A stretch of 64,000 nucleotides of DNA from Nostoc edaphicum CCNP1411 (GTDB lineage Bacteria; Cyanobacteriota; Cyanobacteriia; Cyanobacteriales; Nostocaceae): assembly GCF_014023275.1 (NCBI RefSeq), contig NZ_CP054698.1:248001-312000 (forward strand), written 5' to 3'. The notes under the pieces are model-generated. The model had not been told where the DNA came from. It did no database searches and saw only the letters and a program-made list of their open reading frames with translations. The position numbers and the translations under genes were made by a program. Of this stretch, positions 19,301-27,329 are shown piece after piece; positions within the stretch are counted from its first letter, which is position 1, and each line of letters begins with the position of its first letter.

Positions 19301-20606
19301 TGTCAAAGAAGCAGTAGTCACCACAGTAGAAAAAACACAACAATTAGTTGCTTATATTGTTAGCGATACACCAACTCCCAATTTAGCAGAAGCTTACCAA
19401 CCATCTCAACAAGCAGGAGTATTAAGCGATGCTGGAGAACGCATCGAATTTAAACTCCAGCAACCAGGAATCCGCAAATCGGAATCATCGCCAATTACTA
19501 TTCACTTACCCAAATCTGAACTTGAGCAAACAGCTTATCTAGAACGCCAAAGTTACAGACAATTTTTACCTCAAAAAATCTCCCTAGAACAATTTAGTAA
19601 ATTTCTCAACTGTCTCCAGCAAATACAACTGGGTGATTATCCCATCCCCAAATATCGCTATCCTTCTGCTGGGAGTCTTTATCCTGTACAAACTTACTTA
19701 TTCATCAAACCCAACAGCATCGAAACCCTTCCAGCCGGAATATATTATTATCATCCCAGCGACCACAATTTAATCTTACTCCACAGCACCAACGAAATAG
19801 ACAGCAGCGTTTACCTTGAGAATCAACCACTTTTTCAACAATCCGCTTTTGCGATATATTTGATTGGGAAACTGAGTGCGATCGCACCGATGTATGGAGA
19901 AATCGCTAGAGACTTCTGTCTTTTGGAAGCAGGACACATCGGACAATTACTCATGAACAGCGCACCAACACAAGAAATTGGTCTTTGTCCCCTTGGCTAT
20001 TTAGAATTTCCACCAATTCAAGATTTATTTAAATTAGAAGCCAATCAAATTCTCCTTTATAGCTTTGTTGGTGGGAAAATAGATCCAACAGATTCTCAGC
20101 AATGGTCATTAGTTAAAAATTCTCAAACTACCAAATCAAATTCTACCCAACTTCGAGAATATCTACAGCAGAAACTTCCACAATACATGATACCTGCTGA
20201 ATATATTCTCATTGATACCTTACCTCTAACCCCTAACGGGAAAATAGATAAAAAAGCTTTACCAACTCCCAATATCGCAATAGCCAAATCAGCAACTTTA
20301 GTTTTTCCGCAAACTGAAACCGAAAAAACAATCGCTGAGTTTGTCCAACAAATACTGCAAATTGAAGTAGTGGGAATACAGAATAATTTCTTTGAATTAG
20401 GAATAGATTCGCTCAAACTCGTGCAGTTGAAGAATCACTTACAAAATCAATTCCAAGTTAACATTCCCATGCGCCAATTATTAGTGGAAACAACAAATAT
20501 TCAACAACTAGCATTAGCGATTGATGAGCAATTAATTATCGCTAAAATCACACAAAAGCCTTTATCTACAGAACAGGAGGATGAAAAAGAAATAATTCAA
20601 ATCTAA
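13302..20606 (+). CDS. Nonribosomal peptide synthetase: TubC_N-C-A-T-Cy-A-Ox-T
   Basis: ATG 13302 is chosen over an upstream GTG because GGAAGGAG lies just before it and the TubC_N docking domain begins there (2434 residues). Order: docking (1-55), condensation with HHIVIDG at 190-196, adenylation A1 (YTSGSTG 680; FDVFSGD 725), carrier (Ser1075), heterocyclisation Cy with the diagnostic DxxxxD (Asp1259, Asp1264), A2 (YTSGSTG 1726; FDLSVYD 1771), an FMN nitroreductase-like oxidase inserted at about 2083-2262 before the A10 lysine (Lys2314), and carrier (Ser2370). The hand-read code for A1 is DVGELVSIDK, close to ornithine/lysine types; for A2, DLYNLSLIWK, the standard Cys code. It should acylate a diamino acid, then build a thiazole. 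Confidence 0.95.
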   Translation: MNLVEFLTQLSQHNIELWVEDSKLRYRGRKEVLTSTVLNQIKQHKTEIIDLLRQGFHTSKSYPLTHGQQGLWFLYKLAPTSAAYNVAFTARIRSHLNIPALQQAFQKLVNRHPTLRTTFAQKDGEPFQQVDEYQEVDFENIDASVWNEDELISQVITAYQRPFNLEKGNLLRVNLFTCSEYNYVILLTIHHIVIDGFSLGIILDELRSLYEAENTGRVISLPAIKYQYQDFVQWQRNILASSVGDELWNYWREQLAGELPILKLPTDRPRPPIQSYRGASHTFELNQELTSVLRGMAKAQGATLYMTLLTAFQVLLYRLSGEEDIIVGAPIEGRSQPEFAETVGFFVNMLALRVNLAGNPTFSQLLTQVRQTVLDAIAHQDYPSTLIIERSQLNRDPSLPGLFRVSFNLFKVSEIAQDYELSVSDKTKTREDWGGLTLEPFVIPQQEGQNDLVFDMMETTESLIGILRYNTDLFDATTITRIANHFQTLLPGIIANPQQQIASLPLLTEAEENHLLWKWNNNQVDYPQDRVIHQLFENCVKQQPNAVAVVFQEQQLTYQQLNSKANQLAHYLRSLGIGKNQLVGICVERSLEMIIALLGVLKAGGAYLPLDPAYPEERLSFMLRDSQVSILLTQQKLVASIAIEELAVVCLDQDWEDISQESEENLVINTTSQDLAYVIYTSGSTGKSKGVAIAHRSLVNAFYAWEKAYQLQSLTSHLQMASFAFDVFSGDVIRALCSAAKLVLCPREWLLEPDNLYKMMLVEKIDSAEFVPAVLRNLVEYLQRTQQNLHFMKLLIVGSDSLYVQEYQEFQRFCGEQTRLINSYGVTEACIDSTYFELGIGKLGSGLVPIGRPFANTQVYILDRYLQLVPIGVAGELYIGGAGLAQGYLNRPDLTKEKFIPYSPHNFILYKTGDLARYLPDGNIELLGRIDDQVKIRGFRIELGEIEAVLSSHPQVQAAVVMVRELQTDNKSIVAYIVSGQQSLTTSELRNFLKQKLPDYMIPSAIAILETLPLTPNGKVDRRALPIPDIEQHREIEFVPPRTATEEAIANIIAAVLGLKQVGIHDNFFELGGHSLLATQVIARLKQTLNIELPLRSLLASPTVAGLSEALTSFTKTESSVDLPTIVPNPEQLYQPFPLTDIQQAYWLGRNEAFELGNIAAHGYLELDCDRLNLTRLNQAWQKLILRHDMLRAVILPDGQQQILPTVSAYEIEVLDLQDLEVMREQMSHEVLPADQWPLFRIRATPIDEQRTRLHLSFDALIADAWSVFMLMREWLDLYNNSEFVLPPLELSFRDYVLGESTLKNTPQYQRSQEYWFNRLDTLPPAPELPLAKNPNSITNPRFQRRSSQLSPEQWRKLQNRAQQFNLTPSGVLLAAFAEVLSQWSRNPKFTINLTLFKRLPLHPQVNEIVGDFTSLTLLEVDRSIPQSFSNHAQQLQQQLWQDLDHGYVSGLQVQRELSRQRQSYQFMPVIFTSTLGLESLGQDTSILSQLGELVYSISQTPQVWLDNQLREQNGTLIFNWDAVEELFPPGLLDEMFAAYCDLLQRLITSDSIWSKIKGELQQLTIANYPTAPISEETLHSLFIKQVQIQADSPAVITPERTLTYQELYQRALQLASQLRELGASKNNAIAIVMEKGWEQIVAVLGILIAGAAYLPIDPELPAERQAYLLEQSQAKIVLTQSWLDNSLERSENLTRIDIDSLTPLHPYTPTPLHPQDPSALAYIIYTSGSTGLPKGVMIDHRGAVNTILDINRRFGVRSSDRILALSALNFDLSVYDIFGILAAGGTIVIPSADKSKDPAHWLELIVSQQITLWNSVPALMQMLVEYLTNQPQQPSSLRLALLSGDWLPLNLPNQIQKFWSNIQVVSLGGATEASIWSIYYPINQVDPNWKSIPYGKPLDHQQVYVFNHNLQQTPVWVTGQLYIGGIGLAKGYWEDAEKTNASFITHPVTKEKLYKTGDLGRYLPDGNIEFLGREDFQVKINGYRIELGEIEATLKQHPTVKEAVVTTVEKTQQLVAYIVSDTPTPNLAEAYQPSQQAGVLSDAGERIEFKLQQPGIRKSESSPITIHLPKSELEQTAYLERQSYRQFLPQKISLEQFSKFLNCLQQIQLGDYPIPKYRYPSAGSLYPVQTYLFIKPNSIETLPAGIYYYHPSDHNLILLHSTNEIDSSVYLENQPLFQQSAFAIYLIGKLSAIAPMYGEIARDFCLLEAGHIGQLLMNSAPTQEIGLCPLGYLEFPPIQDLFKLEANQILLYSFVGGKIDPTDSQQWSLVKNSQTTKSNSTQLREYLQQKLPQYMIPAEYILIDTLPLTPNGKIDKKALPTPNIAIAKSATLVFPQTETEKTIAEFVQQILQIEVVGIQNNFFELGIDSLKLVQLKNHLQNQFQVNIPMRQLLVETTNIQQLALAIDEQLIIAKITQKPLSTEQEDEKEIIQI
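18408..18446. repeat. Octamer tandem repeat inside the NRPS coding sequence
   Basis: Four perfect copies of acacccct plus part of a fifth lie in frame just upstream of the A3 motif of the second adenylation domain, encoding a Pro/Thr/Leu/His-rich linker (LTPLHPYTPTPLHP). The second NRPS has a non-repetitive linker at the same place. Confidence 0.85.
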
Positions 20607-20638
20607 TACCAATTCTGTATGAAGATGCGCCATATATA

Positions 20639-20793
20639 AGAGGATGTTTGAAAAGTAATGATTGATGTATCAAAGATTTTTACCCCACCCTAACCCTCCC
20701 CTTGCAAAGGGGAGGGAACTAGATTTTCTATTTCCCCCCTTTACAAGGGGGGACTAAGGGGGGTAAAAACACAATTAAAATCACAACTTTTCA
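20639..20793. mobile_element. MITE-like element between the two NRPS genes
   Basis: The left end AGAGGATGTTTGAAAAGT (20639-20656) is identical to that at 9735. The centre matches the copy at 12166, and a shortened right end ACTTTTCA lies at 20786-20793. It ends 28 bases before the second NRPS start codon, so that gene's leader is partly element-derived. Confidence 0.7.
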
Positions 20794-20821
20794 GGAAAAT
20801 ATCAGACTGATAACTAAACTT

Positions 20822-23800
20822 ATGAACAAAAACCAACTTTTAATCGAACTCGAAAAACGAGGAATCAAACTCTGGTTAGAAAATGACCTATTAAACATCG
20901 AAGCACCAAAAGGAACATTAACACCAGAACTACGCGATTCCCTCAAAGAACATAAACCAGAAATTATCAAACTACTAAATCTCAGCAATATAAAAACAAC
21001 CTCCTTACCAATCATCAAACCAAATCCTCAGCAACTTCACCAACCATTTCCCCTCACCGACATCCAACAAGCGCATTGGTTGGGACGCAATCAAGTATTT
21101 GAATTAAGCCATGTCAGCAACCATGTTTACATAGAATTTGAAACTAATAATTTAGACATATCCCGCCTTACAGCAGCTTGGCAAAAACTCATTCAACGTC
21201 ATGATATGCTACGGGCGATAGTATTACCCACAGGAGAGCAACAAATCTTAGATCAAGTTCACGATTATCAAATTACCATCTTAGATTTGCGAGAATTGGA
21301 AACCCAAAAACTCCAAAATGAATTAATAGCAATCCGCGAAAAATTATCTCAGCAAAACTTACCTTCACACCAATGGCCTTGGTTTGATATTCGAGCCACT
21401 TATTTAAATCAACAACAAATTCTGCTGCATCTCAGCATGGATTTATTACTGATAGATGCTGCGAGTATTCGGATTTTATTTCACGAATGGAATCAACTTT
21501 ATCAAAATCTCGAATTATCATTACCACCATTAGAACTGTCATTTCGAGATTACGTCATCGCCAAAAATTCTCTCCAAGACTCAGAATTAGTCAAGCGATC
21601 GCAAACTTACTGGTTCAACCGTTTAGATACTCTACCACCAGCACCGGAACTACCCCTAGCTTGTTTTCCTAGTGAATTAAAAGAGTATACATTCAAACGC
21701 TATGCTGGAAAACTAGAACCCCATATATGGCAAAAATTAAAACAGCGAGGTCAAAAAGCTGGTTTAACTCCTTCTATCATTTTGCTAACCGCTTTTGCAG
21801 AAATTTTAACTTTGTGGAGTAAAAATCCTCACTTCACTCTCAACTTAACTGTCCTGGAACGTCTACCCCTCCATCCTCAAATTAATCAAATTATTGGCGA
21901 TTTTACCAATACAAATCTCTTAGCAATAGACAATTCATCCCCAAATACATTTACAAATTTAGCTCTAAAAATACAACAGCAATTACTCCAAGACTTAGAT
22001 CATATTTATATTAGTGGAGTAGAAGTATTGCGGAAATTGCTCAATCAAAAGCAAACAGAATTAACCGCAGCTATGCCTATAGTATTTAGTAGTGTGTTAG
22101 GTTTGGGTAATTTTTCTCAAGCAGATTTAGAATATAATTTTTTAGGAGAGGTGGTGTATGGTATTAGCCAAACCCCGCAAGTTTCCTTAGAACATCAAGT
22201 TGCAGAACACAATGGAAGCTTAATTTTTAACTGGGATGCAGTAGAAGCACTCTTCCCTGTGGGGATGTTGGATGAAATGTTTACAGTTTACTGCAATTTG
22301 GTGGAGCGTTTAGCCCAAGAAGATGAATTGTGGACAGTACCCATAGAATTATTACCACCAATCCCAATTCATCCTCATCCACCAATCCCGCAAACAGCTT
22401 TACTCCACACTTTGTTTTTTGAACAAGTATCTCAACGTCCACAACAACAAGCCATCATTAGCAGCGATCGCATTCTCACCTATCAAGAGTTAAGCGATCG
22501 CGTCACTGAATTAGCACGACAACTAGGCGATCGTTCTCAGGTGGCGATCGCTATCATTATGGAAAAAGGCTGGAAACAGGTTGTTGCTGCTTTAGCTATC
22601 TTTGCTGTTGGTGGTATCTATGTCCCCATCGATCCAGGATTACCACAGGAACGTATATGGTATTGTTTACAACAGGCAGGAGTCAAACTAGTACTGACTG
22701 AAACTTGCCTTGTTCATAGTCTGGAATATCCAGAGAACATCCCAATTTTGTGTATAGATTCATTACCAACTCCACCATCTCACCAGCCATTCCAGCAAAT
22801 CCCAAAACCCACAGACTTAGCCTATATCATCTACACCTCTGGTTCTACAGGAACACCCAAAGGTGTAATGATTACCCATGAAAGTGCAGTCAACACGATT
22901 TTAGATATCAACGAACGCTTTCGGATCAGTTCTAGCGATCGCATCTTAGCTATTTCTGCTTTCAGCTTTGATCTCTCAGTTTACGACATCTTCGGCACTC
23001 TAGCAGCAGGAGGAACAATAGTCATTCCTGATGCTGCAAACAGTAAAGATCCATCTCATTGGAGTGAATTAATTACCACCCACCAAATCACAATTTGGAA
23101 CTCAGTTCCCGCTTTCATGCAGATGTTAATTGAGTATAATTTAAATCATTTTAAAGTTATATTTAATACTCTCAGACTAGTTTTATTGAGTGGTGATTGG
23201 ATACCCCTAAATTTACCTACTCAGATCCAAGCATTATCTCCACAAGCCGAAATCATTAGTTTAGGAGGAGCAACAGAAGCCGCCATCTGGTCAATTTATT
23301 ATCCAATTACCCAACTTGATCCCAACTGGAAAAGTATTCCCTACGGAAAACCACTTAAAAATCAATATGTTTATGTTTTAAATACATCTCTGAAAAAATG
23401 TCCTTTTTGGGTGACAGGAGAATTATATATTGGGGGAATGGGATTAGCAAAAGGTTATTGGCAAGATGAAGAAAAGACAAATGCTAGTTTCATTATTCAT
23501 CCCGTTACCAAAGAAAAATTATATAAAACAGGTGATTTGGGACGTTATTTACCCGATGGGAATATAGAGTTTTTAGGAAGAGAAGATTTTCAAGTAAAAA
23601 TCAATGGTTATCGCATTGAACTTGGTGAAATTGAAGCAACATTAAAACAGCATCCTACCGTTAAAGAAGTTATAGTTACAACAATCCCAAAAACACAACA
23701 ACTAATCGCTTACATTGTTCCACAACCAGAATCAAACATCACCACTCAAGAAATACGTTCTTTTCTCCAAACCAAATTACCAGCATACATGATCCCCTCT

Positions 23801-24976
23801 ACTTTTGTGTTGTTAGCATCTTTCCCGCTCACAGCAAATGGTAAAGTGGATCGTCAGGCGCTATCTATTACTGAAGGTACGCAACCGGAATTAACACAAA
23901 CTTTTACCCCGCCTCGTAACCAAGTAGAAGAACTATTAATTACAACTTGGGCAGAATTATTTCAACTTCCGCAAATCAGCATCCATGAAAACTTTTTTGC
24001 ATTAGGTGGACATTCCTTTTTAGCACTACAATTAATATCAAAAATCAATCATAAATTTCAGATAAATATACCTCTTAGTACGCTTTTTCACTATCCAACT
24101 GTAGCCGAATTAGGAAATTTTCTGATCCAAAATAATCACGCTTCCTCAACACCTGTATCTTTAGTCCCCATTCAACCACAGGGAACTCAACCACCATTAT
24201 TCTGTATTCATCCCACAGGGGGACAAGTAATGGTGTATCAACATCTTGCCACCTGTTTAGGAACAGATCAACCTGTATACGCTCTCCAGTCTCGCGCTCT
24301 CAACAACTCACTGGATGAGCATAATAGCATTGAAAATATGGCTGTGGAATACGCCAAAATCATTCGCCAACATCAACCTCATGGTGCTTATCATCTCATG
24401 GGTTGGTCTATGGGTGGAGTCATTGCTGTTAGTATTTCCAAAGAATTAGAACAGCAAGGATGTAAAGTTGATTTTCTTGGACTTGTAGATGCGTTCTTAT
24501 TTCCAGATAGTACACCAACTTTTACACCCGATCCTTTATATGAATTAGCATTAGTGTTTGGTGGTACTTTTGTTGATGCTTTGATGACGCTAGATACTGT
24601 TCAACAGCAGCAACTACGAGAGCAACTCATAAGTTTAACTTCTGTTGAACGTCTGCAATTAATGATGAATTGGGGAAAATCACAAAATTTACTTTCAAAA
24701 GAACTATCAGAAGTATCAATGGAAATATTGCAAAAACAATTAGAACTAACTGAAATTCACCAAAAACTCTTGAAAAACCATCAACCACCTCAAATCCAAA
24801 CTCAAATTTGTATCTGGTGGGCTGCACAACAACTCACACCTCAATTACCCCGTACCAACTGGAGTCAATATACTATCAACGCAACTCACACAAAAATCTT
24901 AGATGGCAACCATTTTACCATCATGCTTCCCCCCTGCAATACAACACTCGCCCAGCAATTACAAGATTACATTTAA
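20822..24976 (+). CDS. Nonribosomal peptide synthetase: TubC_N-Cy-A-T-TE
   Basis: A 1384-residue termination module. An N-terminal TubC_N docking domain (1-55) should bind the acidic C-terminal tail of the first NRPS. Then come a heterocyclisation domain with DxxxxD (Asp207, Asp212), an adenylation domain (YTSGSTG 671; FDLSVYD 716) with the hand-read Cys code DLYNLSLIWK, a carrier (Ser1065), and a thioesterase with GWSMGG (Ser1196), Asp1223 and His1364 as the triad. There is no oxidase insertion, so the second ring should stay a thiazoline. Release gives a free acid or a cyclised product. Thiazole-thiazoline pairs are known metal-binding groups in siderophore-like compounds. Confidence 0.95.
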   Translation: MNKNQLLIELEKRGIKLWLENDLLNIEAPKGTLTPELRDSLKEHKPEIIKLLNLSNIKTTSLPIIKPNPQQLHQPFPLTDIQQAHWLGRNQVFELSHVSNHVYIEFETNNLDISRLTAAWQKLIQRHDMLRAIVLPTGEQQILDQVHDYQITILDLRELETQKLQNELIAIREKLSQQNLPSHQWPWFDIRATYLNQQQILLHLSMDLLLIDAASIRILFHEWNQLYQNLELSLPPLELSFRDYVIAKNSLQDSELVKRSQTYWFNRLDTLPPAPELPLACFPSELKEYTFKRYAGKLEPHIWQKLKQRGQKAGLTPSIILLTAFAEILTLWSKNPHFTLNLTVLERLPLHPQINQIIGDFTNTNLLAIDNSSPNTFTNLALKIQQQLLQDLDHIYISGVEVLRKLLNQKQTELTAAMPIVFSSVLGLGNFSQADLEYNFLGEVVYGISQTPQVSLEHQVAEHNGSLIFNWDAVEALFPVGMLDEMFTVYCNLVERLAQEDELWTVPIELLPPIPIHPHPPIPQTALLHTLFFEQVSQRPQQQAIISSDRILTYQELSDRVTELARQLGDRSQVAIAIIMEKGWKQVVAALAIFAVGGIYVPIDPGLPQERIWYCLQQAGVKLVLTETCLVHSLEYPENIPILCIDSLPTPPSHQPFQQIPKPTDLAYIIYTSGSTGTPKGVMITHESAVNTILDINERFRISSSDRILAISAFSFDLSVYDIFGTLAAGGTIVIPDAANSKDPSHWSELITTHQITIWNSVPAFMQMLIEYNLNHFKVIFNTLRLVLLSGDWIPLNLPTQIQALSPQAEIISLGGATEAAIWSIYYPITQLDPNWKSIPYGKPLKNQYVYVLNTSLKKCPFWVTGELYIGGMGLAKGYWQDEEKTNASFIIHPVTKEKLYKTGDLGRYLPDGNIEFLGREDFQVKINGYRIELGEIEATLKQHPTVKEVIVTTIPKTQQLIAYIVPQPESNITTQEIRSFLQTKLPAYMIPSTFVLLASFPLTANGKVDRQALSITEGTQPELTQTFTPPRNQVEELLITTWAELFQLPQISIHENFFALGGHSFLALQLISKINHKFQINIPLSTLFHYPTVAELGNFLIQNNHASSTPVSLVPIQPQGTQPPLFCIHPTGGQVMVYQHLATCLGTDQPVYALQSRALNNSLDEHNSIENMAVEYAKIIRQHQPHGAYHLMGWSMGGVIAVSISKELEQQGCKVDFLGLVDAFLFPDSTPTFTPDPLYELALVFGGTFVDALMTLDTVQQQQLREQLISLTSVERLQLMMNWGKSQNLLSKELSEVSMEILQKQLELTEIHQKLLKNHQPPQIQTQICIWWAAQQLTPQLPRTNWSQYTINATHTKILDGNHFTIMLPPCNTTLAQQLQDYI

Positions 24977-25269
24977 TTACATACGAGAAGAATTCAAACA
25001 CTTGTCTCGTTGCTTTTTATATGCTTTCTGCTTCTTATTTTTAATTTAAAACAATGTCTTCATGAAAAGAATATAAGCATTGAATATATAAAATGCTTCT
25101 TTGATTCATCTTTATTATCTAAATTGAAGAATTGGCTTTATTCTAGATAGTTAAATTTCATTCCCAAATATTATTAGCAATTAAGATGCGATCGCTCGGA
25201 TGACGTAATATGTAATTTAGTATCGCTACCAAAGCAGTAAAGCAGGCAAAATATAGCTTCCGGGCAACA
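24977..25269. other. Gap after the NRPS operon
   Basis: An AT-rich 293-base gap with one HIP1 site. No hairpin with a T tract, repeat or ORF is clear enough to call. Confidence 0.5.
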
Positions 25270-26070
25270 ATGCAAAAACTCCTTTTTCATGACAAAGAAA
25301 GATTTAAAGCACAGGCCCTATTCCTTGGTAAAGGTATTAACTTACAGACGCTAGATAATTACGTTTCCTTGGCGAGTATGCCAGTATTGGTTAAAGTCGG
25401 TGAAGAAGGCTACGCAGTATTGCTGGCCTATGGTGCAGTTGTCCTGTTTAACCTTGAGCCTGTAGAGAAGGTAGCCTTTTTGAGCAAACTATCTTCTCAG
25501 ATTAGCGGCCCTTTTGCCAACCCGGAAACAGAAGAGGTGGAAGTTCAACTTAGTATTACGGACAGTGAACGAGCTAAAGAAGGAAAAATTTTACTGCATG
25601 AATTGAGCATAGAACGCTTGCAGATAGTGGCTGATATTCTCGCCAAGAGTGTTGTGTTGTCTCACTATGAAACCAGCCTAGCGACTGTATTCGATCAAAT
25701 TGAACCGTTTGCAGCTAGTCTCCAGCGTGAAAACAGAAGTAGACACCAGAGCCGGGAATTACTGCGTCAACTAGGGACTACCTTATTAGTTCAACATAAA
25801 ATTGTGGGTCAAGTAGAGATTATCGATAAGCCGGAGTTGCTCTGGGAAGCCCCACAGCTAGAAAACTTATATCTGCGCTTGGAGGATGAATACGAAATCC
25901 GTGAGCGTCACCATGCCCTAGAACGTAAACTAGATTTAATTTCTCAAACTGCCCAAACAGTGCTGGAGTTCATGCAGCATAGCAGTAGTCAGCGTGTAGA
26001 GTGGTATGTGGTGATTCTGATTGTGGTAGAGGTTTTACTGTCACTGTACGATATCATTTTCAAAGGCTAA
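25270..26070 (+). CDS. RMD1/YagE-family (DUF155) protein with a C-terminal membrane anchor
   Basis: This 266-residue protein matches the RMD1/DUF155 family: an alpha/beta N-terminal half with the GEEGYAVLLAYGAVVLF strand-turn-strand, a central helical part ending in PELLWEAPQLENLYLRLEDEYEI, a region of likely coiled coil around ERHHALERKLDLI, and one hydrophobic segment near residues 243-262. Yeast members act in mitochondria; the bacterial role is unknown. It stands alone between the NRPS operon and the CRISPR array. ATG 25270 is the only sensible start. Confidence 0.8.
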   Translation: MQKLLFHDKERFKAQALFLGKGINLQTLDNYVSLASMPVLVKVGEEGYAVLLAYGAVVLFNLEPVEKVAFLSKLSSQISGPFANPETEEVEVQLSITDSERAKEGKILLHELSIERLQIVADILAKSVVLSHYETSLATVFDQIEPFAASLQRENRSRHQSRELLRQLGTTLLVQHKIVGQVEIIDKPELLWEAPQLENLYLRLEDEYEIRERHHALERKLDLISQTAQTVLEFMQHSSSQRVEWYVVILIVVEVLLSLYDIIFKG

Positions 26071-26090
26071 ATATTGGGGTTGTGATACCA

Positions 26091-26128
26091 ATTCGCAATT
26101 CGCAATTCGCAATTCGCAATTCGCAATT
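26091..26128. repeat. STRR, unit attcgca, five copies
   Basis: Five copies of attcgca plus three bases end 6 bases before the degenerate last CRISPR repeat. Confidence 0.9.
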
Positions 26129-26134
26129 AAAAAA

Positions 26135-26832
26135 CTTAGATACAGCGTTAGGGGAAGTGGTTATGTAAAGTTGGTTACAGATATTTTTTCAAAAAAATAT
26201 CCACCAATGTTTACATCCCCGTTAGGGGAAGTGGTTATGTAAAGTGCCAACCAAATATATGGAAGCTTAGAAAGCACAGTGTTTACATCCCCGTTAGGGG
26301 AAGTGGTTATGTAAAGCATACTATAAGCCTCGCATCACTGTATATACACCGTTAGTTTACATCCCCGTTAGGGGAAGTGGTTATGTAAAGTGAAAAAAAA
26401 GGAATCCAAATTAACGATTTGGAGTTTACATCCCCGTTAGGGGAAGTGGTTATGTAAAGTGATGTTTTTTTATTAGCGAAGGGCTTCCTTTTTATGACGT
26501 TTACATCCCCGTTAGGGGAAGTGGTTATGTAAAGTTTTCAAACCTGCGACAAATAACATAGATGTAAGTTTACATCCCCGTTAGGGGAAGTGGTTATGTA
26601 AAGGAAATTCTGGGATTATTGACAGAACCTCAGGACGGAGAAGCGTTTACATCCCCGTTAGGGGAAGTGGTTATGTAAAGCTGCTAAAGATTCTGAACAC
26701 TTTGATGATTTGGCAAAAGAAGTTTACATCCCCGTTAGGGGAAGTGGTTATGTAAAGGGAATGCAAATCTTGAATAATCAGATTTAGAACAATGAAGTTT
26801 ACATCCCCGTTAGGGGAAGTGGTTATGTAAAG
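26135..26832 (-). CRISPR. CRISPR array, 10 repeats of 36 bases, 9 spacers
   Basis: Repeats start at 26135 (degenerate), 26209, 26281, 26355, 26424, 26499, 26568, 26645, 26722 and 26797. Each is 36 bases, begins GTTTACATCCCC on the + strand and ends TTATGTAAAG, with a CCCC-GTTA-GGGG hairpin. Spacers are 33-41 bases and all differ. In the repeat at 26135 the first 12 bases are mostly lost while the last 24 are intact, which marks the old, leader-distal end. The other side carries a leader-like region, so I infer transcription leftwards, with a crRNA handle ATGTAAAC. No cas gene lies in the window. The repeat layout resembles type I-D, but type cannot be assigned from repeats alone. Confidence 0.97.
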
Positions 26833-27060
26833 AGTTACCTTTTGGAAACCTTACTGGGAGAGGGTTTCAGATACCCCAATCGACACACCTCTTGAAAAGT
26901 ACAAAAAATTTTCAAAAAAGTATCAATTTTGCAGTCTGAAAAGCTTACTGCGTAAGGCATCGACATACCTCAACGGAATTATGCGGTTTTCAAGGTTCGG
27001 GCGAGGTGTGTAGATGAGCATCAACACATTAAAAGAAAGGGTATAGCACGTTACCTATGA
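26833..27060 (-). promoter_or_regulatory. Probable CRISPR leader
   Basis: The flank of the last perfect repeat carries three spaced copies of a word like GAGGTGTGTAGATG (about 26878-26892 inverted, 26958-26975, 27000-27014), short A/T tracts and an ACCTTGAAAACC-type segment when read leftwards. I recall similar words in cyanobacterial CRISPR leaders, but no leader sequence was compared here. Confidence 0.55.
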
Positions 27061-27087
27061 TTGTCAAGTATTAGGTTTATAAGAAGA

Positions 27088-27318
27088 ATTCAGAACTCAG
27101 GAGTCAGAATTCAGTATTCAGTATGAATTCTGTACGAGTGGGTGACGAATATTGGTTAAAACCGTACAACTCTTAGAGACGCTACCGCGAACGTCCCGCG
27201 AGGCTAACGCCCGAAGTCAAGCGAAAAAAATTAAAATATTTTCACCTTAAAACTCTATCCCTTTATGGGCAGAGTATTCTGAATTCTGAATTCTGAATTC
27301 TGTATTCTGACTCCTGTT
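27088..27318. repeat. Intergenic repeat with gaattctg-type arms
   Basis: Between the leader and tmk, a cagaattcag-rich arm (about 27088-27130) and an inverted gaattctg array with three units (about 27270-27318) enclose 140 bases. A similar layout is at 31815-31985. In the middle lies an inverted-repeat-rich piece of the ctaccgcgaacgtcccgcg type. Confidence 0.6.
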
Positions 27319-27329
27319 TTATTTTTGCC

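Noticed and set aside
8116..24976. Pyochelin/yersiniabactin-like siderophore cluster
   Set aside because: There is no salicylate synthase or aryl carrier protein, and the FcoT and ScoE-like genes point to an isonitrile acyl start.
26135..26832. Rightward transcription of the CRISPR array
   Set aside because: Only 64 bases, mostly STRR, separate the gene and the array on the left, and the degenerate repeat is there.
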